A DNA stretch of 62,792 nt from Gemmatimonadales bacterium (GTDB lineage: Bacteria; Gemmatimonadota; Gemmatimonadetes; Palauibacterales; Palauibacteraceae). Location of the stretch: NCBI GenBank assembly GCA_009838765.1, contig VXQX01000096.1:1-62792 (forward strand), in the 5' to 3' direction. The notes beneath the pieces were generated by a model, which saw only the letters and a program-made list of their open reading frames with translations, was not told where the DNA came from and ran no database searches. How positions within the stretch are numbered: position 1 is the stretch's first letter; every line of letters starts with the position of its first letter. Positions 25,968-35,800 of the stretch are shown one piece after another. Position numbers and translations under genes: made by a program.

Positions 25968-26753
25968 TCACACTCTGAATGTCACGCCCACCTGAAAGAG
26001 CAGAAAGTCGACATCGGAGGCGATGGGTGAGAACGAACTCCCGCCGAGGCCGTCCTCGACGATGCTCCCGGGCACCAGGTATTCCGTGCGGCCGTGCCTC
26101 CGGTACTGGGCCTCGAGTTTCAACACTATCGGCTTGGCGGACCGGTTGACCGGGATCGCGAGCCCGCCGCCGAGGCCGTACGCCGGCCGCACGTCGTCGA
26201 AGTTCACCGTCGTCCCGTCATAGGGCGATTCGTGCAGATCCCAACCGCGCTCGACGGAGCTGACCGTGAAGAAGTAGCCGAGCCCGACGAAGCCGTTCAC
26301 GTAAGGATGCACGGGACCGTACGGAAGCCGGATCTCGGGGCCGAGTCCCAGGTAGCCGATGTTGTTCTGCGTGACGATGTCGGTCAGGATGCGGTCGGTC
26401 GCCGCGAATACGGGGACGCCAAGCGTCTCCGACCCGTACTCGACGAAGCCGGCTTCGAACCGGACCCGGAAGGCGGGAGAGTCCTCGAAGCCGAGCAGGG
26501 CCGTGAACGCCCCCCCGAAACCGTCATTGACGAACGAACCGAATTGCCCCCGCGGCGACATCACGGACAAGGTGCCGCCCAGATCCCACTGCGTGCCGTT
26601 TCCGCGCGCAGAGGGCTCCCCGGGCGGCTGGCCGGGGATCTGTCCGCCGGGCACCTGCGCCGCGACATCCGCGGGCGCCATGACGCCCAGCGCCATCAGC
26701 ACGGCGAGTCCGGCCCCGAACACGCTGCGACTCGGCATCCGCGTACGCATCAT
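25968..26753 (-). CDS. Outer-membrane beta-barrel protein
   Basis: 261 aa from the ATG at 26753, which follows AAGGAG. The signal peptide ends at ADVAAQ. A short Pro-rich linker is followed by alternating amphipathic strands (GGTLSVMSPRGQFGSF, AFRVRFEAGFVEYG, PYVNGFVGLGYFF). It ends FQVGVTFRV, a typical BAM-recognised last strand. The size and layout fit an OmpW/OmpX-like barrel of 8 strands. Function unknown. Confidence 0.75.
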   Translation of the reverse strand: MMRTRMPSRSVFGAGLAVLMALGVMAPADVAAQVPGGQIPGQPPGEPSARGNGTQWDLGGTLSVMSPRGQFGSFVNDGFGGAFTALLGFEDSPAFRVRFEAGFVEYGSETLGVPVFAATDRILTDIVTQNNIGYLGLGPEIRLPYGPVHPYVNGFVGLGYFFTVSSVERGWDLHESPYDGTTVNFDDVRPAYGLGGGLAIPVNRSAKPIVLKLEAQYRRHGRTEYLVPGSIVEDGLGGSSFSPIASDVDFLLFQVGVTFRV

Positions 26754-26850
26754 CTGTCCCGCTCCTTCCCGCGTCTCCATGGCGTCCGGTCCGTCGCCCG
26801 GCGCCGGACTGTCTCTCGTCGTCCCGTAGACGGCCGCACTCCGGAAACCG

Positions 26851-27654
26851 TCACAGCGTAATCTCGCCGGCAAGGTAGAGCGCCGCACGGCCGGCGATCG
26901 TCACGCGGTCCCCGAGGTGCCGACAGATGAGGGTACCGCCGCGGGCGCTGATCTGCCGCGCCTCGAGCGGCGCCCCGCCGCGACCGAGCCGCTCGGCCCA
27001 GTAGGGGGCCAGCGTGCAGTGGGCCGAGCCCGTAACCGGATCTTCCGGCACGCCGACGCTGGGCGCAAAGAAGCGGGACACAAAATCCGCGCTCACTCCA
27101 GGCGCGCTCACGATGATCCCGAGCCGGTCCAGTCCGCGCAGCCGGGCGAAGTCCGGCTTCAGCTTCCGGACGTCGTCCTCGGCCTCGAGGATGACGAGAT
27201 AGTCCCGGTCCGAAGCCAGAGCCTCCGCGGGTTCCGCTCCCAGCCCCTCGACCAGGGCGCGAGGGGCCTCGCGCGACACCGCCGGACGCGCCGGAAAATC
27301 CATCACGAGCAGATCCTCCTCGCCCCGTTCCACGATGAGTTCGCCGCTTCTCGTCTCGAAGCGCACGCTCTCGCGGCCCGGCGCCAGCCTCTCGAAGATG
27401 ACCCAGGCGGAAGCCAGGGTCGCGTGTCCGCACAGGTCGACCTCGGAGACGGGCGTGAACCAGCGGAGCCCGAACCCGTCCCCTTCGCTCGCGCCGTCGT
27501 AAACGAAGAACGCGGTCTCCGAGAGATTGTTCTCCGCCGCGATCTTCTGCAGGACGTCGTCGTCGAGCCACGCCTCGAGCGGACAGACGGCCGCCGGATT
27601 GCCCTCGAAGGGCCGGTCCGAGAAGGCGTCGAGCTGATACAGCGGGATCTTCAT
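26851..27654 (-). CDS. PhzF family isomerase/epimerase-like protein
   Basis: 267 aa. The N-terminal YQLDAFSDRPFEGNPAAVC and the catalytic-Glu segment NNLSETAFFV, followed by LRWFTPVSEVDLCGHATLA, define the PhzF superfamily (diaminopimelate epimerase fold). The C-terminal EDPVTGSAHCTLAPYW repeats the family pattern. There is no phenazine cluster here, so the substrate is unknown. It is divergent from the EVE gene; the 258-nt region between them shows no gene or convincing promoter. Confidence 0.92.
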   Translation of the reverse strand: MKIPLYQLDAFSDRPFEGNPAAVCPLEAWLDDDVLQKIAAENNLSETAFFVYDGASEGDGFGLRWFTPVSEVDLCGHATLASAWVIFERLAPGRESVRFETRSGELIVERGEEDLLVMDFPARPAVSREAPRALVEGLGAEPAEALASDRDYLVILEAEDDVRKLKPDFARLRGLDRLGIIVSAPGVSADFVSRFFAPSVGVPEDPVTGSAHCTLAPYWAERLGRGGAPLEARQISARGGTLICRHLGDRVTIAGRAALYLAGEITL

Positions 27655-27912
27655 GCGTTCTCCGTGCGACGTGAAATCGGCGGTCCACGCAAACTAGTGT
27701 CGTCCCGTCCTCGTCGCTCCTCGTCCCGGAGGGGCCTCCGCCGAGCGCACCACGACTCCCGGCTTCGACGCGGGACTCTTTCCATGGGCCGCCGCCCCAC
27801 TTCCGGAGCGCGGGGTTCACCGTACACGGCTGCGCCGGTAGATTCGGGCTATCCGCGCGGAACGTCCGCGCGCCGTCCGGATGCGGGAAGAAACGAAGGG
27901 GAAAGGCGCGAC

Positions 27913-28386
27913 ATGCCGATTGAAATCACGGGATACTGGCTGGCCAAGACCGAGCCCCACGTGTACTCGATCGACGACCTCGCCCTGGATGGCGAGACGG
28001 AATGGGACGGCGTGCGGAATTACCAGGTCCGGAACTTCATGCGCGACCGGATGAATCCGGGCGAGAAGGTCCTCATCTATCATTCCAACACTCGGGTGCT
28101 CGGCGTGTACGGGGTGGCGGAAGTCGCGGGTCCGGCGCACCCGGACTCCACCCAGTTCGACTCCGACAGCCACTACTTCGACCCGAAGTCCAGCCGGGAG
28201 AATCCCCGCTGGTGGTGCCCGGATTTCCGCTACGTGGAGACCTTCGGGACGCCGGTGACGCGGCAGATGATGAAAGAAACCGCCGGCCTCGAGACTATCA
28301 ATGTCATGAAAAGGGGCATGCGACTCTCGGTCATGCCGGTGACGGAGGAGGAGTTCGAGATCATCCTCCGCCTCGGACGCGGTTAG
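27913..28386 (+). CDS. EVE domain (PUA-like) protein
   Basis: 157 aa from the ATG at 27913, which follows AAGGGGAAAGG. YWLAKTEPHVYSIDDL, WDGVRNYQVRNFMRDRM and KVLIYHSNT are classic EVE-domain motifs, and WWCPDFRYVETF forms the pocket side. EVE proteins bind modified bases in DNA or RNA. No restriction gene is adjacent. The LemA gene follows after 18 nt. Confidence 0.93.
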   Translation: MPIEITGYWLAKTEPHVYSIDDLALDGETEWDGVRNYQVRNFMRDRMNPGEKVLIYHSNTRVLGVYGVAEVAGPAHPDSTQFDSDSHYFDPKSSRENPRWWCPDFRYVETFGTPVTRQMMKETAGLETINVMKRGMRLSVMPVTEEEFEIILRLGRG

Positions 28387-28404
28387 GGGAAACAGAGGCA
28401 GGTC

Positions 28405-28953
28405 ATGTTGTGGTTCCTGGTCATACTCGCGGCGGTCTTCTTCATCATCATCGGCATGTACAACAGTCTCGTGCGGTTGCGCGTACGCGTGAACGGCGCC
28501 TGGGCCGACATCGATGTCCAGCTCAAGCGCCGCTGGGATCTCATCCCCAATCTCATGGAAACGGTGGAGGCCTCCGCGGGTCACGAACGCGAGACGCTCG
28601 AGGCCGTGGTCGAGGCGAGGAACCGGGCCATGGGGGCGCGGGGGCCCGCCGAAGCGGGTGCGGCGGAGGGCACGCTCGCGGGGGCGCTCGGGAGGCTCTT
28701 TGCGCTCTCCGAAGCCTATCCCCAGCTGCGGGCGGTGGAGGCGTTCACGGAGTTTCAGCGCTCCCTCGATGAGATCGAGGAGGCTGTGCGGAACGCGCGA
28801 CGCTACTACAACGCCGTCGTCCGGGACTACAACACGAAGATGCAGGTCTTCCCGACGAACCTGCTCGCGGGGCCGTTCGGCCACGCACGCCGGGAGTTTT
28901 TCTCGCTCGACGACGAGCGGCAGCGCGAGGGGCCGCGGGTGGCGTTTTCGTGA
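28405..28953 (+). CDS. LemA family protein
   Basis: 182 aa. One N-terminal membrane helix (FLVILAAVFFIIIGMYNSLV) is followed by WADIDVQLKRRWDLIPNLME and YPQLRAVEAFTEFQ, the LemA signature, and by a helical coil ending in YYNAVVRDYNTKMQ. LemA proteins are membrane-anchored four-helix bundles of unknown role, usually paired with DUF2207 or TPM-domain proteins as here. The stop overlaps the next start (GTGA). Confidence 0.93.
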   Translation: MLWFLVILAAVFFIIIGMYNSLVRLRVRVNGAWADIDVQLKRRWDLIPNLMETVEASAGHERETLEAVVEARNRAMGARGPAEAGAAEGTLAGALGRLFALSEAYPQLRAVEAFTEFQRSLDEIEEAVRNARRYYNAVVRDYNTKMQVFPTNLLAGPFGHARREFFSLDDERQREGPRVAFS

Positions 28954-30749
28954 AGCTTCGGCGTCCGCGACGAGCCGCGGAGGCGCTGGCCCGAGCCGTC
29001 ATCCCGGCAGGCGCCGTGGCCGGCGCGCTCTGTCTCTTCCTCTCGCCCGCCGCCGCGCAGGAGCGCTCCTGGCGCATCGAGGACTTCCACGCCGACATCC
29101 GGGTGCCGGAGCACGGAACCATCGAGGTGACCGAAACGATCCGCGCCCGGTTCGATGGAAGCTACAACGGCATCTACCGGACGATTTCCGTCGAGCACCG
29201 GAACCACGGGTTCCGCTACAGGCTGCGCGTTTCGGTGAATGCGGCGACGGACGCGGACGGGAATCCGCTGCGCTACGAATCGAAGCGCGACGGGGACTAC
29301 CTGAACACGAGGATCTGGATACCCGGCGCGGTCGACGCGGTGCGCACGGTCCGACTCTCCTACGGCGTGACGAACGGGCTCCGCTTCTTCGAGGCGGATG
29401 AAGGAGCGGACGGAATCGTCGAGGCCTACGACGAACTGTACTGGAACGTGACGGGGACCGAATGGCCGGTCCCGATCGAGACGGCGAGCGCGACCGTGAG
29501 GCTGCCGCCGGCAGTCGGGGGCGTGCGCGCCCACGCCTTCACGGGGGGGTACGGCGCGACGGGACGGGACGCGACGGTCGATGTCACGGGCACGCGGGTC
29601 GACGTGCGAACCCACCGGCCGCTCGGCTTCCGGGAAGGCCTGACGATCGGGGTCGGATGGGATGCCGGCGTCGTCCGGCGGCCCACGGCGATCGACCGCG
29701 CCGGCGGGTACCTGCTCGACAACTGGCCGCTCTTCCTTCCCTTCTTCGTGCTCGCCTTCATGTACCGGCGCTGGAACGAGCGGGGGCGCGATCCCGAAAT
29801 CGGCTCGATCGAGCCACGCTACGAGCCGCCGGGCGATCTGACGCCCGCCGAGGTCGGCGTCATCGTCGACAACCGGGCCGACCTGCGCGACATCACGGCG
29901 ACGTTGATCGACCTCGCCGTCCGGGGGCACCTGACGATCGAGGAACGTGAGGAGAAGCGCCACCTGGGGCTGGTGACGGGCAAGGACTACCTCTTCCAGC
30001 GACGCGACATCCCGGACGACCGCCTGGCCCCGCACGAGAGGGCGCTGCTGCGGGCCGTGTTCGAGGGGCGAAACAGCCGCCGGCTGTCGGACCTCAAGGA
30101 CCGCTTCTACAAGGACCTCCCGGAACTGAAGTCGAAGTTGCTGGCGACGCTCATCGAGCACGGCGTGTACGCGGAATCGCCGACCATCGTCGCCGGGAAG
30201 TACGTGGGTCTGGGGTTCCTGGTCGGCATCGTGATCTTTTTCGGCGGGCTGCTCGCCCAGGCCGTGCTCCCGCTGGCGATGGCGGCCGTGCTTGGGGCTG
30301 CCATCGCCTCCGCGCTCGTCATCGTGGTCTTCGGAGTCTTCATGCCGGCGCGCACGAAGGAAGGGACGGAACTGCTGCGGCAGGTGAAGGGGTTCGAGGA
30401 ATTCCTCACACGCGTCGAATCCGACCGCTACAGGCGGGAGATCACGGGTCCGGAGATGTTCGAGAAGTGTCTTCCGTACGCCATGGCGCTCGGCGTCGCG
30501 GGGCAGTGGGCGCGGGCCTTCCGGGACCTGTATCGCGAACCCCCGGACTGGTATCATGGGCAGGCTCTCTCGACGTTCAACTCTCACATCCTCGTCTCGA
30601 ACCTGAACAGCATGTCCGCGGAGACGCACAGCGTGATGCAGTCCGCGCCGCGCAGCGCCCAGGGATCGAGCTTCTCCGGAGGCGGGATCTCCGGGGGCGG
30701 CGGGTTCTCGGGCGGCGGCTTCGGCGGAGGTGGAGGAGGCGCATTCTGA
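28950..30749 (+). CDS. DUF2207 membrane protein
   Basis: 599 aa from a GTG at 28950. A signal peptide ends PAAAQERS. The periplasmic DUF2207 domain follows (IEDFHADIRVPEHGTIEVT, FDGSYNGIYRTI). A membrane helix near residue 262 (FLPFFVLAFMYRRW), a cytoplasmic winged region (LTPAEVGVIVDNRADLRDI) and two more helices lead to a Gly/Ser-rich tail (SGGGFSGGGFGGGGGG). The LemA/DUF2207 pair is widely conserved; the role is unknown, perhaps in the envelope. Confidence 0.9.
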   Translation: MKLRRPRRAAEALARAVIPAGAVAGALCLFLSPAAAQERSWRIEDFHADIRVPEHGTIEVTETIRARFDGSYNGIYRTISVEHRNHGFRYRLRVSVNAATDADGNPLRYESKRDGDYLNTRIWIPGAVDAVRTVRLSYGVTNGLRFFEADEGADGIVEAYDELYWNVTGTEWPVPIETASATVRLPPAVGGVRAHAFTGGYGATGRDATVDVTGTRVDVRTHRPLGFREGLTIGVGWDAGVVRRPTAIDRAGGYLLDNWPLFLPFFVLAFMYRRWNERGRDPEIGSIEPRYEPPGDLTPAEVGVIVDNRADLRDITATLIDLAVRGHLTIEEREEKRHLGLVTGKDYLFQRRDIPDDRLAPHERALLRAVFEGRNSRRLSDLKDRFYKDLPELKSKLLATLIEHGVYAESPTIVAGKYVGLGFLVGIVIFFGGLLAQAVLPLAMAAVLGAAIASALVIVVFGVFMPARTKEGTELLRQVKGFEEFLTRVESDRYRREITGPEMFEKCLPYAMALGVAGQWARAFRDLYREPPDWYHGQALSTFNSHILVSNLNSMSAETHSVMQSAPRSAQGSSFSGGGISGGGGFSGGGFGGGGGGAF

Positions 30750-30750
30750 C

Positions 30751-31233
30751 ATGACTTCCAGCATGAAGGTTTCGGTCGGCGACCGCGTGCAGCCGTTCAA
30801 GCTGCCCTACGAAGCCGGAGAAACGATCGACCTGGGGGACCACCTCGGCCGCGACCGGATCGTGCTCCTCTTCTTCCCTCTCGCCTTCACCTCGGTCTGC
30901 ACGGCGGAGATGTGCCGGCTCCGGGATGAGTGGAGCGCCTACGCGTCGCTCGACGCCATCGTGTTCGCGATCTCCGTGGACAGCCCCTTCGTCACGTCCC
31001 GTTTTCGGGCCGAGGAGAGCATCCCGTTCCCCATCCTCTCCGACTTCAACCGTACGGTTTCGCGTGACTGGGGCGTGCTGTACGAGGAGTTTCACGGGTT
31101 CCGGGGCGTCTCCAAGCGGTCGGCGTTCGTGATCGGAAGGGACGGCCGGGTGGCGTACGCGTGGGTGTCGGAGGACGCGGGCGTGGAGCCGGACTACGAG
31201 GGACTCCTGCAAGCGGTCGCCGACGCGCCCTGA
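30751..31233 (+). CDS. Peroxiredoxin (AhpC/TSA family, AhpE/PrxQ-like)
   Basis: 160 aa from the ATG at 30751, 1 nt after the previous stop. The active site is FFPLAFTSVCTAEMC: C50 is the peroxidatic Cys in the PxxxTxxC context and C55, five residues later, may resolve it as in PrxQ. KRSAFVIGRDGRVAYAWV is the usual C-terminal strand. It reduces peroxides with thiols in the cytoplasm; thioredoxin from the trxB system is a plausible reductant. Confidence 0.92.
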   Translation: MTSSMKVSVGDRVQPFKLPYEAGETIDLGDHLGRDRIVLLFFPLAFTSVCTAEMCRLRDEWSAYASLDAIVFAISVDSPFVTSRFRAEESIPFPILSDFNRTVSRDWGVLYEEFHGFRGVSKRSAFVIGRDGRVAYAWVSEDAGVEPDYEGLLQAVADAP

Positions 31234-31268
31234 GGACGGAGACGAACAGCAGCCACGGAGATGATCCG

Positions 31269-31613
31269 ATGTCGATACCGCTCGCGCAGCAGCAGTGCAT
31301 CCCCTGTCGAGGCGGCGTGCCACCCCTGGAGGGAGCGGCCCTCGAAGAGCTTGCGGAACAACTCGGGGCCGACTGGCGGGTGGTGGACGGCCACCACCTC
31401 GAGAAGGAGTACCGCTTTCCGGACTTCGCGACGGCGCTCGACTTCGTGAATCGCGTGGGCGGGATGGCGGAGGAGCAGAACCATCACCCGGACCTGTTCC
31501 TCGCCTGGGGGCGGGTCGTCGTTCGGATCTGGACGCACAAGATCGACGGGCTCACGGAGAGTGACTTCGTGTTCGCGGCGAAGGCGGAGACGCTGCACCG
31601 ACCGCGGGCGTGA
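31269..31613 (+). CDS. phhB: 4a-hydroxytetrahydrobiopterin dehydratase (PCD/DCoH)
   Basis: 114 aa from the ATG at 31269 with GGAGATGATCCG before it. EEQNHHPDLFLAWGRVVVRI followed by WTHKIDGLTESD holds the catalytic His residues of pterin-4a-carbinolamine dehydratases. An N-terminal CIPCRGG pair of Cys is unremarkable in bacterial members. It recycles a pterin cofactor; no aromatic amino acid hydroxylase is nearby. The stop overlaps the next start (GTGA). Confidence 0.93.
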   Translation: MSIPLAQQQCIPCRGGVPPLEGAALEELAEQLGADWRVVDGHHLEKEYRFPDFATALDFVNRVGGMAEEQNHHPDLFLAWGRVVVRIWTHKIDGLTESDFVFAAKAETLHRPRA

Positions 31614-32848
31614 ACCGCACGATGTCCTCGAGGGTCTCGGCAGAGCGGCGGACTCCCGAGCGCCGAATCGGCGTGCATCGCGGCGCCGACCCGGGGCCGC
31701 TCGTGCTCTGTATCGCCGCGCTGCACGGCAACGAACCGGCGGGGATGATCGCGCTCGAGCGCGTCTTCGCCGAGCTGTCCCGGATCGGGCTTCCCATGCG
31801 GGGCGATCTCGTGGGTCTGTGCGGCAACCTCCAGGCGCTGGGTGTCGGCACGCGATTCGTCGACGAGGACCTTAACCGCGTGTGGCAGCGCGAGCGCGTG
31901 GACGCGGTGCTGGAATCGCTGAGTCCGGATGGGTCGTCCGGGGACGGGGACCGGGTTCCGATGGTGGGGAGCGCGGAACTGGCGGAACAGCGGGATCTGC
32001 TCGCGGCCATTCGAGAGGAGAGTCGGCGGGCAAGGGGTGCGATTCACGTGCTGGACCTGCACACGACCTCCTCCGAGAGCGCTCCCTTCTCGACCGTCGG
32101 GGACACGCTCCAGAACCGGGAACTGGCGCTCCGACTGCCCGTCCCGCTCGTCCTCGGCCTGGAAGAGCAGATCGACGGCGCGATGCTCCAGTACTTCGAC
32201 CGCCTCGGGTGGCGCAGCATCGGCATCGAAGGAGGGCAGCACGCGGCGGAGTCCTCGGTCGAGGCGCACGAGGACGTAGTGTGGATCATGCTGGAGGCGC
32301 TGGGGCTGATCGAGGCGGCGAGCTCGTCCGCCCGGAAAGACCGTCGCGTGCGCCTCGCCCGGCAGGCGGAGGGTCTGCCGCGCGTCGTCGACGTCCGCCA
32401 CAGGCACGTCGTGTCCGAAGCGGACGGGTTCCGGATGCACCCGGGGTTCCGGAACTTCGATCCGGTGCAGGCCGGAGACGAAGTGGGGACGGACCGGGCC
32501 GGGCCGGTGCGGGCGGCCTTCGCCGGGCGCCTCTTTCTCCCGCTCTATCAGCGACAGGGCGACGATGGATTCTTCATCGTCCGCCGACTCGCTCCCGCAT
32601 GGCTCGCCGTCTCGCGCCTGTTGCGGGTGTCGGGCGCGGATCGCGTGGCTCCCTGGCTTCCGGGCGTACAGCCGCACCCCGCGCGGAGCGACGCCGTCGT
32701 CGTGGCACGCTGGGCCCGCAACCGGGGGGTGATCGGGCTCCTCCACCTCATGGGGTTCACCGCCCGTGGCGAGAGCGGCGGGGCGGTGATGGTGCGACGC
32801 CAGGAAGGACCCGCCCGCCAGCCGGAGTCTGCGTCCAGGGACGGTTAG
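31610..32848 (+). CDS. Succinylglutamate desuccinylase/aspartoacylase family protein
   Basis: 412 aa from a GTG at 31610; ATG at 31622 is an alternative. ALHGNEPAGMIAL supplies zinc-binding His and Glu, and VLDLHTTSSESAPF the second His, as in M14-type AstE/AspA enzymes. FVDEDLNRVW is a conserved substrate loop. The family removes acyl groups from N-acyl amino acids. No ast genes are present, so the true substrate is unknown. The C-terminal half (about residue 250 on) is a beta-rich extension. Confidence 0.85.
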   Translation: MNRTMSSRVSAERRTPERRIGVHRGADPGPLVLCIAALHGNEPAGMIALERVFAELSRIGLPMRGDLVGLCGNLQALGVGTRFVDEDLNRVWQRERVDAVLESLSPDGSSGDGDRVPMVGSAELAEQRDLLAAIREESRRARGAIHVLDLHTTSSESAPFSTVGDTLQNRELALRLPVPLVLGLEEQIDGAMLQYFDRLGWRSIGIEGGQHAAESSVEAHEDVVWIMLEALGLIEAASSSARKDRRVRLARQAEGLPRVVDVRHRHVVSEADGFRMHPGFRNFDPVQAGDEVGTDRAGPVRAAFAGRLFLPLYQRQGDDGFFIVRRLAPAWLAVSRLLRVSGADRVAPWLPGVQPHPARSDAVVVARWARNRGVIGLLHLMGFTARGESGGAVMVRRQEGPARQPESASRDG

Positions 32849-32852
32849 TGTC

Positions 32853-35800
32853 GTGGCTCGTCGCCGACCCCGCCTCGGAAGCCGCGCCGCCGCGGTCGCG
32901 CTCGCGGGCGCCGCCGTGTGGGTGGGCGCGTGCGGAACGGAGGTCACGCCGGCCGAGCCCCGGGAAAACCGGAGTCCGGTGGCAGTGGACGCCCTTCCCG
33001 ACATCGACGTGCGGCTCGGGCATCCGGCGGTTATCGACGCGGCCTCCTGGTTCCGGGATCCGGACGGCGATGCGCTGACTTTCGCGGCGAAGTCCCTCGA
33101 CGCCGGCGTGGCCCGCGTGACGGTTGCCGGAGATCGGGTGTCGGTGGAAGGCGTCGCGCCGGGGTCTACAGCGGTGGAGGTGACGGCCCGCGACGGCGGC
33201 GGGCTCTCGGTCGCGCAGCGCTTCGAGGCGACGGTCGGGGCCGGCATCGCGCTCTCCCCGGGCGTGGCGCAGGCGCGGGAGGGCGGCATCGCGCGCATCG
33301 AACTCGTGCTCGACGAGCCCGCAGCGTCGTCGCTGGCCGTGCGCTATTCCCTCGGCGTGGATGACACGCAGCTGACGGCTGACGCCGATTCGGCGGACGT
33401 AAGGGACGCGGGTGAGGGTGAGGTCGAGGTCCCGGCGGGAGCGACCGGCGCCGTCATCGAGATCCGCATCACCGACGACGATGAGATCGAGCCGCCCCGG
33501 GAGGTTCTCACTCTTTCGCTTGAACGACCCGCGACCGGAAGCGGTTTCGTGCTCGCCCCCCGTTCGAGCGCCGCGGTGGTCATCCGCGAGGGGGTGTGCG
33601 ACCGGACGGCGGCCGTGCGCGACGCGATCGTGCGCGGCGTCCGGGCCGACGACTGCACCGCCCCCGACGGCCAGGCCCTGGCCGAACTGCGTTCTCTGAG
33701 GATCAGGCGACCGGAGTCGGGCATCGAGGCCGGAACCGGAGCTGTCCTCGGCAACCTCCGCGCCGCCGACCTGAGCGCTCTTTCGGGCCTGGAGTGGCTC
33801 TCACTCCAGGACTACAGGCTTGCAGCCCTTCCGGCCCAGGCCTTTTCCGACCTCTCCAGTCTGGAGGTGCTCAATCTCGCGGGAAACCTGCTCGCCGACC
33901 TGCCACCGGGCGTGTTCGCGGGCCTCCGCGGGCTCGAATGGCTCTCCCTGGTCGACAACCGGCTGCGGGCGCTTCCGGCGGGCGCATTCGGCGATCTCGC
34001 CGGCCTGCGGGAACTGTTTCTGCAGGACAACGAACTGCGCTCGCTGCCGCCGGGCGCCCTGACAGGCCTTCGGAGCCTGGAACGGCTGACCCTGGGGGGA
34101 AACGAGGCCGCCTTCGCCTTCCCCGTGCGGCTCGTCCGAACGGACCACGAGGACCCGACGGCTCCGGGGCCCGCCACGATCGAGGCCCGAATTCTGGAAG
34201 GCGCGCCCTTTGACGTCCGGCTCCCCCTTCTCGCCCATGGGGGGACGCTCTCGGTCGACTCGGTGCTGGTGCGAGCGGGCACCACGTCGAGCCACGCCGT
34301 GACGCTCACTCCCGGCGACGCCGCCGATTCCCCGATCTCCGTCACCGTCGGCACGGAAGAGGCGCTTGCCGAAGCCTGCGCGGATCGTTGCGACGGTTTC
34401 GACCTCGTGGCGGGGGACCCGCTCGTCGTGTCCAACCCGGCTTCGGTCACGATGTCCGTGCCCCATGCGTATCTCACGCAGGCTGCCCAGGACCGGGAAG
34501 GCGGCGTACCGCTGGTGGCGGACCGGCGCGCCCTCCTTCGCGTCTTCGCGACCGCCGACGAGGTCAACGGCTTCCGGCCGGAAGCTACCGCGACCTTCTT
34601 CCACGACGGAGCGGAGACGTACCGGACGGCGCTGGAACCTCCGGCCGGGGGGATTCCGCTCGCTGTGGACGAGAGCCGGCTCGAAAGGTCCTTCAACGCC
34701 GTCATACCGGGCGAGGTTCTGCAGCCGGGCGTGAGCATGGTCGTGGAACTCGATGCGGACGGCGCGCTCCCCGGGACCTCCTCGAGCCGGTCCCGGTTCC
34801 CGGCGGAGGGCCGGTACGACATGGAGGTCCGGCGGATGCCCCCGCTGCGCGTGACACTGGTGCCCGTGCAGTACCACTCGGAAGAAAACCGGGACGTGAA
34901 TCCGCTCGTCGCGGCGTTCGCGGGCGAACTCGCGGCAGCGGCCATGGGGGCGGGCTCGGCCGCGGGTCGGAGCGTCCTGCGTTATGCCCGCACGGTCCTG
35001 CCGCTCGGCGACCTGCACCTGGCGCTCCGCGAACCCTACCGCACGTGGGCCGACACCTCGGAGGCGGGAGTCGCCGGCCTCATCCGCGAGATCGAATTGC
35101 TTCGGCTGATGGAGGCGGAGGACCCCCGGGAGCACTACAGCGGGATTTTCGGAGTTCCGCGGCCGCGCTCGCGGCACCCGGACGCGTACTGGATCGACGG
35201 CCTCGGGATGCTGGGCGGTCGAAGCTCCCTCACGGCCTCACACGGTCCGGACGGCCTGCGGCAGCGGACGGGCCGTCTCCGCCTCGTGTTCGCGCACGAG
35301 TTGGGGCACAACTTCGGGCGCCCGCACACGCCCTGCGACGAGCCCGTCACGGACCCGGGGGCGGTGGATCCCGACTATCCGTGGCAGGACGGCCGTATCG
35401 GAGTGTGGGGATACGACTTCGGGGATCGTGGCAGCGACGGTGGCAGCGACCGGCCGGCTCGGGGGCATCTGTTCAATCCGGAGGGATACCGGGATCTGAT
35501 GTCCTACTGCTATCCCCAATGGATCAGCGATTACAGCTTCACAAGGATGCTGGAGTTCCGCCTCGCGCGGGACGGAAGTGCCGGCATCTCGGCGTTCGCA
35601 CACGCGGAGGATCGCGGAGCCGAGCGGGGCGACATGCTCCTTCTATGGGGAGGGGCCGACGCCGGCCAACCGCGGCTGGAACCCGCCTTCGTTTATCCGG
35701 CTGCCTCGCACTTTCCCTCGTCGGCCGGCCCGTACCGTCTGTCAGGCCGCGATGCGGCGGGACGGATCCTGTTCTCGCTCAGCTTCACACCGACTTCGGT

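Noticed and set aside
27655-27912. Possible gene in the 258-nt gap between phzF-like and EVE genes
   Set aside because: Only Arg/Pro/Ser-rich frames without ribosome-binding sites are present.
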